From: Alistipes sp. CAG:268
GTDB taxonomy: Bacteria > Bacteroidota > Bacteroidia > Bacteroidales > Rikenellaceae
Assembly: GCA_000434235.1 (NCBI GenBank)
Contig: FR892006.1
Span: 979 to 10,827 of the forward strand
Reading direction: 5' to 3'
Length of the DNA: 9,849 nucleotides
Part shown: piece by piece, positions 1-6,932 of the stretch
How positions within the stretch are numbered: position 1 is the stretch's first letter
Layout of the letters: each line of letters opens with the position of its first letter
Position numbers and translations under genes: made by a program
Notes under the pieces: model-generated
Database searches by the model: none
Told to the model about the DNA's origin: nothing
What the model saw: the letters and a program-made list of their open reading frames with translations, nothing else

Positions 1-317
1 TCGCCACGACGCTCATCAACCCCAACGCCCTGAAGCTGATGCTCCCGAAGAGCTCGAACCAGCTCAAGGACAAGGCGATGACGACCGTCTCGGTGCAGGA
101 CAGCCGCAACGGCAAGTACCGCTATTATGTGGAGATGAAGGAGGTGGGCTCGATCGACGGCGTGGAGCGTGCGCTCAAGGAGCGCCTCGACGGACAGCAG
201 GAGCCCACCGTGTCGCTCCATTGCGACAAGACGGTGGCCGTCGATGAGGTGGTCAAGGTGATGAACATCGCCAAGGACAACAACTACAAGTTAATCTTAG
301 CCACGACCCCGAGGTGA
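1..317 (+). CDS. exbD: ExbD/TolR-family biopolymer transport protein, 3' part
   Basis: The reading frame is open from the left edge (first full codon at base 3) to a TGA at 315-317, so only the last 104 residues are present; the N-terminal membrane segment and true start lie outside. ExbD is an inner-membrane partner of ExbB and TonB: it has one N-terminal transmembrane helix with the proton-path aspartate, then a periplasmic domain. What is visible is the periplasmic domain, including the conserved ending VxLHCDKTVAVDEVVKVMNIAKDNNYKLILAT, in which a strand with a basic/acidic turn is followed by the helix typical of ExbD/TolR proteins. The next gene downstream is tonB after a gap of about 34 bases, and an exbB gene would be expected upstream. 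The family call is firm. ExbD versus TolR rests on the tonB neighbour. Confidence 0.88.
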   Translation, partial: ATTLINPNALKLMLPKSSNQLKDKAMTTVSVQDSRNGKYRYYVEMKEVGSIDGVERALKERLDGQQEPTVSLHCDKTVAVDEVVKVMNIAKDNNYKLILATTPR

Positions 318-351
318 TCCGGCCCCGGGGGCGGGCAGAACTTTGACGCCT

Positions 352-1041
352 ATGTATTACTATGATCCGAATGACCGGCAGCCCCGCAGGTGGGCGGCGA
401 TCGCGGCGGGGGCCTATGCCCTCGTGCTTGCGGTGTCGTTCGCCGTGGTGTCGTTCGACTTTTCGCCCGCGCTCGAGAAGCCGGGTGACACGATCCTCGT
501 GGACTTCACCGAGCCGCCGGCCCCCGAGCCTCCGCGGCCGCGGGTCAGGCCGGCTGCGGAGCCGCGCGTGCACGACGAGACCGCTCCGGTCGAGCAGACG
601 GCACAGGCGGCCGGCAAGGACGAGGTGACCCAGACGCCCAATCCGCGGGCGCTCTTCAAGATGAACAAGGGCGGCGTCGATGAGCCCGACAATGCGGGCA
701 ATCCGCGGGCTCCGGAGGGCGAGGACAAGGCCTCCGGCAAGGGCCCCGGGCTCAATCCCGACGGACTCGACCAGTTGGACCAGGGGCTCAAGGGGCGCGG
801 CCTGGTCGGCGCGCTGCCCAAACCCGACTACCCGGGCAACCGCAGCGGCAAGGTCGTTATCCGCGTGACGGTCGATGCCTCGGGCCGCGTGACGGGCGCC
901 TCGTTCGAGCCGAAGGGCTCCACGGAGAGCGACCCCCGTCTGGTTGAGGCGGCCATCGCCGCCGCGCGCAAGGCCCGTTTCACGGAGAGCCGGGCCGCCG
1001 TGCAGGGCGGAACGATCACCTACATATTCCGCATGGAATGA
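352..1041 (+). CDS. tonB: Energy transducer TonB
   Basis: This 229-residue protein has the full TonB plan. A short cytoplasmic head is rich in Tyr and Arg. One membrane helix spans about residues 14-36. A Pro-rich periplasmic stretch (54-72, repeated PP, EPP and PRP units) follows, then a low-complexity acidic/Gly linker to about 145. The C-terminal TonB domain (about 148-229) ends in GTITYIFRME, the usual strand ending of Bacteroidetes TonB proteins. TonB carries energy from the ExbB-ExbD proton channel to outer-membrane TonB-dependent receptors such as the SusC-type glycan importers common in this phylum. I chose ATG 352; a TTG at 343 would add three residues. The gene follows exbD closely and its stop overlaps an ATG at 1038, so transcription and perhaps translation are coupled to the next gene. 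Which TonB paralogue this is, and which receptors it serves, cannot be told. Confidence 0.92.
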   Translation: MYYYDPNDRQPRRWAAIAAGAYALVLAVSFAVVSFDFSPALEKPGDTILVDFTEPPAPEPPRPRVRPAAEPRVHDETAPVEQTAQAAGKDEVTQTPNPRALFKMNKGGVDEPDNAGNPRAPEGEDKASGKGPGLNPDGLDQLDQGLKGRGLVGALPKPDYPGNRSGKVVIRVTVDASGRVTGASFEPKGSTESDPRLVEAAIAAARKARFTESRAAVQGGTITYIFRME

Positions 1042-1058
1042 TGCTAACCCGAATTACG

Positions 1059-1505
1059 ATGAAAACACTCCTGTTTACGCTTATTGCCGCGCTGTCGCTG
1101 ACGACGGCCTCCGCTGCCGGAGACGGGCAGACGGACGGGGCGCACCTCGCGTTCGAGGACGCGACCTACGACTTCGGCGACGTGCCCCGCAAGGGCGGCG
1201 ACCTGGTGCACGAGTTCCGCTTCACGAACGACGGGACCGAGCCCCTGGTGCTGCTGCGCGTCATCATCTCGTGCTCGTGCCTGAAGGCCGACTTCTCGAA
1301 GCGCCCCGTGGCGCCCGGCGATTCGGGCGTCGTGCGCATCACCTACCAGCCGCACAAGAGCGAACCCGGCGCCTTCAACAAGGTGATCCAGATCTACTCG
1401 AACTCGGTCGATGGCCGCGACGTCGTCACCGTGCAGGGTAACTCGATCGACGAGAATGCAGTGAAGGTGAAGACGCGGGGCGGACGGACGAAAATCAAGA
1501 AATGA
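1059..1505 (+). CDS. Secreted DUF1573 domain protein
   Basis: This is a 148-residue exported protein. Residues 1-20 are a classical signal peptide: MK, a hydrophobic core LLFTLIAALSL, then a small-residue cleavage site near ASA-A. Residues 29-130 form a DUF1573 domain, an Ig-like beta-sandwich related to ASH/HYDIN domains. It opens with the typical phrase FEDATYDFGDVPRKGG, continues with FTNDG, then the Cys-containing turn SCSCL (Cys72, Cys74) and a YQPHKSEPGAFNKVIQIYSNS block. The tail (136-148) is strongly basic. The function of the family is unknown; a periplasmic binding or scaffold role is a guess. ATG 1059 was chosen because it gives the cleanest signal peptide. ATG 1038 or 1041 would add seven or six residues, and 1038 would overlap the tonB stop. 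The gap to the next gene is three bases, so this is one operon. Confidence 0.85.
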   Translation: MKTLLFTLIAALSLTTASAAGDGQTDGAHLAFEDATYDFGDVPRKGGDLVHEFRFTNDGTEPLVLLRVIISCSCLKADFSKRPVAPGDSGVVRITYQPHKSEPGAFNKVIQIYSNSVDGRDVVTVQGNSIDENAVKVKTRGGRTKIKK

Positions 1506-1508
1506 CCT

Positions 1509-2828
1509 ATGGCGACACTCTTTTCAAATGCGACGCTGCTCCCCATGTGCGGGGAGGGCGCACGGACGTTCACCGGATCGGTGGGCGTCGCGGGCAACCG
1601 GATCGCGCTGGTGACCTCGGACGAGGGGGCCGTGGCGCAGTTCCGCGCCGCACACCCCGGCCTGCGCGAGATCGACTGCCGGGGCCGGCTGGTCATGCCG
1701 GGACTGGTCAATACCCACTGCCATGCGGCCATGACGCTCCAACGCAGCTATGCCGACGACATTCCGCTCATGCGGTGGCTCAACGACCACATTTGGCCCT
1801 TTGAGGCGTGCCAGACCCCCGATGAGGTGGCGCTGGGCATGGAGCTCGGCATCGTCGAGATGCTGCTCGGCGGCGTGACCTCGTTCGTGGACATGTACTA
1901 TTTCCAGGACCGCTGCGTCGAGGTGGCCGAACGCCTCGGCATCCGGGCCTTGCTCGGCTGCAACTACTTCGACAGCAACTTCGACGAAGTGGCCGGGCAG
2001 GTCGGCGAGGCCGTGCGCCGGGCCGCAGCTTCGTCGCGCGTGCGCATCGCCGTGGCGCCCCATGCACCCTATACGGTCTCGCCCGAAAACCTTGTGCGCG
2101 GCCGCGAACTGGCCGAGCGGTACGGGCTGATGCTGATGACCCATGCGGCCGAGACCCGCGACGAGGTGCGCATCGTCCGCGAGCGCTTCGGGCGGACTCC
2201 GGTCGAGCACCTCGACAGCCTGGGGCTGCTCGGGCCGAAGACGATCCTGGCCCATTGTGTCCATGTGACCGACGGCGATGTGGCGACGCTCGCCCGAAGC
2301 GGCGTGACCGTATCGCACAATCCGCAGAGCAACATGAAGATATCGAGCGGTGTGGCTCCCGTGGCGCAGATGCTGCGCGCCGGGGTGACGGTGACCGTGG
2401 CCACCGACGGACCCTGCTCGAACAACGACCTGGACATGTGGGAGGAGCTGCGCACGGCGGCTTTCCTCCAGAAGTCGGCGACGGGCGATCCGTGTGCGCT
2501 GCCGGCGTGGGAGACCCTGCGGCTGGCGACGGCCAACTGCGCCCGCGCGATGGGTTGCGCCGAGGGGGAGCTGGGCGTGCTCCGCGAAGGGGCATTGGCC
2601 GACCTCATCATCGTGGACCTGCGCAAACCCCATTTGCAGCCGCTGCACGACGTGGTGTCGAATCTGGTCTATTGCGGCAAGGCCGCCGACGTCGAGACGG
2701 TGATGGTCGATGGCCGCATCGTCGTCGAGGACCGGCGCATCCCCGGCCTCGATCTGGAGGAGCTTTACGGCCGTGTGGCCGGGGCGGTTGCCCGCATCGA
2801 GTCGGTGAAGGGCTGCGGCGCGAAGTGA
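1509..2828 (+). CDS. mtaD: Amidohydrolase, MTA/SAH deaminase-like (MtaD family)
   Basis: This 439-residue cytosolic enzyme of the amidohydrolase superfamily most resembles 5-methylthioadenosine/S-adenosylhomocysteine deaminases. These remove the 6-amino group of MTA, SAH or adenosine and release ammonia. The metal ligands expected for the family can be seen: His70 and His72 (NTHCH), His212 (THAAE) and Asp300 (ATDGP). Glu215 and His249 (AHCVH) are the catalytic pair, and Glu99 (IWPFEA) sits where the substrate-binding Glu of Thermotoga TM0936 lies. The signature HNPQSNMKISSG (270-281) and SNNDLDMWEEL are also diagnostic. The C-terminal ADLIIVDL and VDGRIVVED strands complete the composite beta-sandwich of the superfamily. 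Length is close to the usual 400-440 residues. It is the last gene of the exbD-tonB-DUF1573 run and ends before a strong terminator. The exact substrate is not fixed by motifs; chlorohydrolase or guanine-deaminase-like relatives are less likely. Confidence 0.82.
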   Translation: MATLFSNATLLPMCGEGARTFTGSVGVAGNRIALVTSDEGAVAQFRAAHPGLREIDCRGRLVMPGLVNTHCHAAMTLQRSYADDIPLMRWLNDHIWPFEACQTPDEVALGMELGIVEMLLGGVTSFVDMYYFQDRCVEVAERLGIRALLGCNYFDSNFDEVAGQVGEAVRRAAASSRVRIAVAPHAPYTVSPENLVRGRELAERYGLMLMTHAAETRDEVRIVRERFGRTPVEHLDSLGLLGPKTILAHCVHVTDGDVATLARSGVTVSHNPQSNMKISSGVAPVAQMLRAGVTVTVATDGPCSNNDLDMWEELRTAAFLQKSATGDPCALPAWETLRLATANCARAMGCAEGELGVLREGALADLIIVDLRKPHLQPLHDVVSNLVYCGKAADVETVMVDGRIVVEDRRIPGLDLEELYGRVAGAVARIESVKGCGAK

Positions 2829-2909
2829 CGGTCCTCCGGTTGCGGCGATCTTCGCGGTTGCGATGCGGCCGGCTGCGGCTGCAATGAAGTGTGGCTGCAA
2901 TAACGAAAC

Positions 2910-2948
2910 GAAAACTCCGGCAACGGTCAAACCGTTGCCGGAGTTTTC
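2910..2948. terminator. Bidirectional intrinsic terminator between convergent genes
   Basis: A perfect inverted repeat pairs 2910-2927 with 2931-2948 around the three-base loop CAA, giving an 18-bp stem. The GC-rich core CTCCGGCAACGG is flanked by four A on the left and four T on the right, so either strand yields a hairpin ending in a U run. It lies 81 bases after the stop of the amidohydrolase and 40 bases after the stop of the minus-strand branching enzyme, and so can end both transcripts. Confidence 0.9.
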
Positions 2949-2988
2949 CGTATGGTTGCGGGGCCTGTGCCGCCATCCGGTGCGGCGG

Positions 2989-5025
2989 TCAGCGCTTGCG
3001 CAGGTAGACGGTCGCCGTCCGCGAGGTGTTGTAGATCCGGATGCGCGGATATTTGTTCCCTTCGCTGTCCTCGACATCGAACGAGAAGTGCGCGGAGTCC
3101 ATCGTCTGGCGCTCCTGGCCGCCGAAACGGGCCTCGTCGGTCGAGAGGATCGGCACGTATTTGCCCGGACCCTGGACCGGGAGCTCGTAGTCGGGGATCG
3201 AGGCCGTGGGGTGCCAGTTGAAGACGAAGAGCAGACGCCCGTGCGAGAAGACCATCGTCTTGTTCTGCTCGTCCATCAGCAGGTTCCAGGCGTAGCCGTC
3301 CTCGAGGACCCTGTATTTGCGGATCAGGCGGATCATCGCCCGGTCGAAGTCGCCGAGCCACGAGTAACGCAGCAGTCCGTTGCGGGCGAGCGACCACTGC
3401 CGCCGGGCGTGGGCGTAGCTCCAGCCGTTGCCCTCGCGCGGGAAGTCGATCCACTCGGGGTGTCCGAACTCGTTGCCCATGAAGTTGAGGTAGGCCTGCC
3501 CGCCGGTCGAGATCGTCATCAGGCGGATCATCTTGTGCAGGGCCATGCCGCGGTCGATGATGAGGTTTTGGGAGGCGCGGTCCATGTGGAAGTACATCTC
3601 CTTGTCCATCAGGCGGAAGGCGATGGTCTTGTCGCCCACAAGCGCCTGGTCGTGCGACTCGGCGTAGGCTACGGTCTTCACTTCGGGCAGGCGGTTGGTC
3701 ATCACCGACCACATCTCCCAGATGTTCCACTCCTCGTCGGGCACCTCCTTGAGCAGCTTGATCCAGTAGTCGGGGATCGCCATGCCGAGGCGGTAGTCGA
3801 AGCCGATGCCCCCGTCGGCCGCCGGGAAGCACATGCCGGGCATGCCGCTCACGTCCTCGGCGATCGTCACGGCCGAGGGGCGGAAGTCGTGCACGAGGCG
3901 GTTGGCCAGCGTCAGGTAGTCGATGGCATCCTCGTTCACGCCGGCGTCGAAGTAGCGTTCGCGGCAGTCGAAGGTGACGTAGCCGTGATGGTGGTAGAGC
4001 ATCGAGGTGACGCCGTCGAAGCGGAACCCGTCGAAGTGGAACTCGTCGAGCCAGTACTTGACGTTCGAGAGCAGGAAGTGCTGCACCTCGCCCTTGCCGT
4101 AGTCGAAGAGCTTCGAGTCCCAGTAGGGCTGGTTGCCGGCCTCGCCCGGGCGCGAGTAGAGGTGGTCCGTGCCGTCAAGTTCGTTGATCCCCTCGTTGAG
4201 GTTCTTCACGTAGTGGGCGTGCACGAGGTCCATGATGACCGCCAGCCCCAGTTCGTGGGCCCGGCGGATGAGCTCCTTGAGCTCCTCGGGGGTTCCGAAG
4301 CGCGACGAGGGGGCGAAGAAGCTCGAGACGTGGTAGCCGAACGAGCCGTAGTAGGGGTGCTCGGCGATGGCCATCAGCTGCACGGCGTTGTAGCCGTCCT
4401 TTTTTATAATGGGCAGGATCTTCTCGGTGAATTCGCGGTAGGTGCCCACCCCTTCGCGCTCCTGGGCCATGCCCACGTGGGCCTCGTAGATCAGCAGGCT
4501 GCCTCCCTGCGAGGCGTCGAATGCGTCGCCGCGCCAGTCGAACGGCTCGGCCGGGGCCCAGAACTGGGCCGTGTAGTCCTTCGTCGTGTCGTCCTGCACC
4601 ACGCGCGTGGCATAGGCCGGGATGCGGTCCATCCAGCCGTTGTCGCCGTGGACGTGGATCTTGTAGAGCGAGCCGTGGGTGAGGCGGTCGCGGTACATCG
4701 CCGCGGGGAAGAAGGCGCTCCAGACGCCCGCCGAATCGCGGTGCATGCGGATCTCGGTGCGCTGCCAGTTGTTGAAGTCGCCGAAGATATAGACGTCGTG
4801 CGCCCCGGGGAGCCATTCGCGGAACCACCAGCCGTCGAGCGTCTCGTCCCACTGCCAGCCGAAGTAGCGGTAACCGTTGGCGTAATCGACGAGCGATCCG
4901 GCGCTGTGCTCGATGGCCTCGAGTTTGTTGAGGTAGCGCCGGTGACGGCAGGCGATGGCGTCGGCCACCGGACGCAGCCATTCGTCCCGTTCGACGATCG
5001 GGAGTATTTCGGTTGTTTTTTCCAT
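2989..5025 (-). CDS. glgB: 1,4-alpha-glucan branching enzyme, GH13 subfamily 8 type
   Basis: This 678-residue cytosolic enzyme makes alpha-1,6 branches in glycogen by cutting an alpha-1,4 chain and reattaching it. An N-terminal CBM48-like domain (about 60-160, with WFREWLPGAHDVYIFGDFNNW) precedes the GH13 barrel. The four GH13 regions are clear: DLVHAH (266-271); DGFRFDGVTS with nucleophile Asp337; AEDVSG with acid/base Glu390; and AESHDQ with transition-state Asp459. MLYHHHG directly after region II and EHPYYGSFGYHVSSFFAPSS are typical of the eukaryote-like GH13_8 branching enzymes, which are also found in Bacteroidetes, and not of the E. coli-type GH13_9 form. A C-terminal all-beta domain begins near 585. 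Length fits GH13_8 (about 680-700). The gene stands alone on the minus strand, sharing a promoter region with the peptide transporter and a terminator with the upstream operon. No other glycogen gene is in view. Confidence 0.93.
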   Translation of the reverse strand: MEKTTEILPIVERDEWLRPVADAIACRHRRYLNKLEAIEHSAGSLVDYANGYRYFGWQWDETLDGWWFREWLPGAHDVYIFGDFNNWQRTEIRMHRDSAGVWSAFFPAAMYRDRLTHGSLYKIHVHGDNGWMDRIPAYATRVVQDDTTKDYTAQFWAPAEPFDWRGDAFDASQGGSLLIYEAHVGMAQEREGVGTYREFTEKILPIIKKDGYNAVQLMAIAEHPYYGSFGYHVSSFFAPSSRFGTPEELKELIRRAHELGLAVIMDLVHAHYVKNLNEGINELDGTDHLYSRPGEAGNQPYWDSKLFDYGKGEVQHFLLSNVKYWLDEFHFDGFRFDGVTSMLYHHHGYVTFDCRERYFDAGVNEDAIDYLTLANRLVHDFRPSAVTIAEDVSGMPGMCFPAADGGIGFDYRLGMAIPDYWIKLLKEVPDEEWNIWEMWSVMTNRLPEVKTVAYAESHDQALVGDKTIAFRLMDKEMYFHMDRASQNLIIDRGMALHKMIRLMTISTGGQAYLNFMGNEFGHPEWIDFPREGNGWSYAHARRQWSLARNGLLRYSWLGDFDRAMIRLIRKYRVLEDGYAWNLLMDEQNKTMVFSHGRLLFVFNWHPTASIPDYELPVQGPGKYVPILSTDEARFGGQERQTMDSAHFSFDVEDSEGNKYPRIRIYNTSRTATVYLRKR

Positions 5026-5044
5026 AACTGAGGTCGGTTTTAGA

Positions 5045-5052
5045 CAAATATA
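5045..5052 (-). promoter_or_regulatory. Putative -7 box of the glgB promoter
   Basis: On the minus strand this reads TATATTTG, an exact match to the Bacteroidetes -7 consensus TAnnTTTG. It ends 19 bases before the glgB start codon, which leaves a leader of about a dozen bases. A TTTG upstream (minus strand, 5081-5078) is 25 bases away, longer than the usual 19-21, so the -33 element is weak or absent. Confidence 0.5.
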
Positions 5053-5065
5053 TGAAAAATATTGT

Positions 5066-5073
5066 TATCTTTG
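5066..5073 (+). promoter_or_regulatory. Putative -7 box of the peptide transporter promoter
   Basis: The sequence TATCTTTG matches TAnnTTTG and lies 33 bases before the ATG at 5107, giving a leader of roughly 25 bases that is very A/T-rich, in contrast to the GC-rich coding DNA around it. I see no clear TTTG at the expected -33 distance, only a TTTT at 5038-5041. The -33 zone falls on or next to the opposing glgB -7 box. Confidence 0.5.
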
Positions 5074-5106
5074 TCAGCAAACTTAATTTTAAACCCTTAA
5101 AGCTGT

Positions 5107-6783
5107 ATGTTCAAAGGACAACCCAAAGGTTTGTACGCCCTTTCGCTGGCCAACACGGGCGAGCGTTTCGGCTACTATACCATGCTTGCGATCTTCACGC
5201 TCTTCCTGCAGGCCAAGTTCGGCTATACGGAGGCGGTAACGACCCAGATTTACGGCATTTTCCTCGCCGCGGTCTATTTCATGCCGTTCTTCGGCGGTAT
5301 CCTGGCCGACAAGTTCGGATTCGGGAAGATGGTGACGCTCGGCATCTTCGTGATGTTCGGCGGATACGCCCTGCTGTCGATCCCCACCGGGACGGGCTTC
5401 GGGGCCCAGGCGCTGATGTTCGCCGCACTGGCGCTCATCGCATGCGGCACGGGTCTGTTCAAGGGTAACCTCCAGGTGATGGTCGGCAACCTCTACGACG
5501 ATCCGGCCTATTCGGCCAAGCGCGACAGCGCCTTCTCGATCTTCTACATGGCCATCAACATCGGTGCGATGTTCGCCCCCTCGATGGCTACCTGGATCAC
5601 CAACCACTTCCTGGCTCAGGACGGCCTGACCTACAACGGCCAGATTCCGGCGCTGGCCCACCAGTACCTTGAGGCAGGCGCCAACATGCCGGCCGAGCCG
5701 CTCGCCGAGCTGCAGCGCCTGGCTACGGCCGTCGGGGGCAATGCCGCCGACCTGGGGACGTTCGCTTCGCACTACATCGAGAAGCTCTCCTCGGCCTACA
5801 ACATGGGCTTTGCCGTAGCGTGCATCTCGCTCATCATCTCCTACATCATCTACGTCGCCTTCCGCAAGACCTTCAAGCATGCCGACGTCACGGCCAAGCA
5901 GCAGGCCGCTTCGGGAGCCGCCGCACAGGTCGAGCTGACGCCCGCGCAGACCAAGTCGCGCATCACGGCCCTCATGCTCGTCTTCGCCGTGGTGATCTTC
6001 TTCTGGATGGCCTTCCACCAGAACGGCTCGACGATGACCTTCTTCGCCCGCGACTACACGACCCCCGAGGCCACGGGCTTCACGCGCATGTTCTTCGACA
6101 TCTTCAACCTCCTGCTGGTTCTGGTCGGCGTTTACGGTCTGGTCGGCATGTTCCAGGCTGAGAAGGGCCGCGGCAAGCTCATCGGCGGCATCGCCGTCAT
6201 CGCGGCCGTCGTGGCACTCTACTACCGCTATACCGTCACGCCCGATCCGGTACACATCCTGCCGCAGGTCTTCCAGCAGTTCAACCCCTTCTATGTCGTG
6301 GCCCTCACGCCGCTGTCGGTGGCCCTCTTCGCCTCGCTGGCCCGCAAGGGCAAGGAGCCCTCGGCTCCGCGCAAGATCGGCATGGGCATGATCATCGCCG
6401 CCCTGGGCTTCCTGATCCTCACGATCGGCTCGTTCGGGCTGATGTCGCCCGCCGAGGTGAAGGCTGCCGGTTCCAGCGACACGTTCGTCTCGCAGAACTG
6501 GCTGATCTCGACCTACCTCGTGCTGACGTTCGCCGAGCTGCTGCTCTCGCCGATGGGTATCTCGTTCGTGTCGAAGGTGGCTCCCCCGAAGTACAAGGGC
6601 ATGATGATGGGCTGCTGGTTCGCCGCCACGGCCGTCGGCAACTACGCCACGTCGCTCATCGGTTACCTCTGGGGCAGCGGCATGGCGCTCTGGATGGTAT
6701 GGAGCGTGCTGATCGTACTCTGCCTGCTCTCGGCGCTCTTCATCTTCTCGATCATGAAGAAACTCGAGAACGCCACGGCCTGA
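5107..6783 (+). CDS. POT/PTR2-family proton-coupled oligopeptide transporter
   Basis: This 558-residue inner-membrane protein of the MFS superfamily has twelve or more hydrophobic segments. It should import di- or tripeptides with protons. Family marks are NTGERFGYY in helix 1 (16-24), a motif A-like GGILADKFG (63-71), GTGLFKGN with the conserved helix-4 Lys119, the PTR2 signature FSIFYMAINIGAM (143-155), FHQNGSTMTFFA in helix 7 and FAELLLSPMG with Glu477 in helix 10. A hydrophilic insert of about 65 residues (167-232) sits between helices 5 and 6. By eye, the first Glu of the usual ExxER motif is Asn16 and the helix-7 Glu position is His304, so proton coupling may differ from model POTs. The gene is monocistronic: it has its own promoter region and its own terminator. 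Substrate is not predictable beyond small peptides. Confidence 0.88.
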   Translation: MFKGQPKGLYALSLANTGERFGYYTMLAIFTLFLQAKFGYTEAVTTQIYGIFLAAVYFMPFFGGILADKFGFGKMVTLGIFVMFGGYALLSIPTGTGFGAQALMFAALALIACGTGLFKGNLQVMVGNLYDDPAYSAKRDSAFSIFYMAINIGAMFAPSMATWITNHFLAQDGLTYNGQIPALAHQYLEAGANMPAEPLAELQRLATAVGGNAADLGTFASHYIEKLSSAYNMGFAVACISLIISYIIYVAFRKTFKHADVTAKQQAASGAAAQVELTPAQTKSRITALMLVFAVVIFFWMAFHQNGSTMTFFARDYTTPEATGFTRMFFDIFNLLLVLVGVYGLVGMFQAEKGRGKLIGGIAVIAAVVALYYRYTVTPDPVHILPQVFQQFNPFYVVALTPLSVALFASLARKGKEPSAPRKIGMGMIIAALGFLILTIGSFGLMSPAEVKAAGSSDTFVSQNWLISTYLVLTFAELLLSPMGISFVSKVAPPKYKGMMMGCWFAATAVGNYATSLIGYLWGSGMALWMVWSVLIVLCLLSALFIFSIMKKLENATA

Positions 6784-6807
6784 CGCCGCAGCGGATCGAT
6801 CCTACGG

Positions 6808-6840
6808 GACCCGGACAGCCGGCAGGCGTCCGGGTCTTTT
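6808..6840 (+). terminator. Intrinsic terminator after the peptide transporter
   Basis: A perfect 9-bp stem, GACCCGGAC (6808-6816) with GTCCGGGTC (6828-6836), encloses an 11-base loop and is followed directly by TTTT. It begins 24 bases after the transporter stop codon and precedes the promoter of the TetR gene. Confidence 0.85.
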
Positions 6841-6877
6841 CGTTCCGCCGCCTTCCGGCCGAAAATCGGGCACGGGC

Positions 6878-6908
6878 TTTGCCGTATGGATTTTCTTTGC
6901 TATATTTG
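6878..6908 (+). promoter_or_regulatory. Bacteroidetes-type promoter of the TetR gene
   Basis: TTTG at 6878-6881 and TATATTTG at 6901-6908 are separated by exactly 19 bases, which fits the Bacteroidetes consensus TTTG-N19-21-TAnnTTTG for the housekeeping sigma factor. Transcription should begin near 6914-6916, leaving a leader of under 20 bases before ATG 6933. Confidence 0.75.
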
Positions 6909-6932
6909 TTCTGTAAAGCCCATCATCCCATC

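Noticed and set aside
343..351. TTG start three codons before tonB ATG 352
   Set aside because: It has no better ribosome-binding context, and ATG 352 gives the usual short cytoplasmic head; it is kept only as an alternative.
2829..2909. Short echoes such as GGTTGCG and GGCTGCAAT after the amidohydrolase stop
   Set aside because: They are too short and irregular to call a repeat array or a CRISPR; no spacer-repeat periodicity is present.
1524..3077. A 517-codon open frame on the minus strand
   Set aside because: It is antisense to the amidohydrolase, runs through the terminator and into glgB, and is rich in Arg, His and Ala without any family signature.
2863..5031. A 722-codon open frame on the plus strand, longer than glgB itself
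   Set aside because: It lies antisense to glgB, whose four catalytic regions are all intact. The predicted protein is a monotonous Val/His/Glu/Arg-rich string with no domain, as expected from GC-biased third positions read backwards.
5089..6255. A 388-codon open frame on the minus strand
   Set aside because: It is antisense to the transporter, which has full POT signatures. The translated product is Gly/Arg/Glu/His-rich, with no membrane segment or motif.
6699..6932. Upstream extension of the TetR frame
   Set aside because: It would overlap the end of the transporter, cross its terminator and begin before the TetR promoter; its residues show no TetR character.
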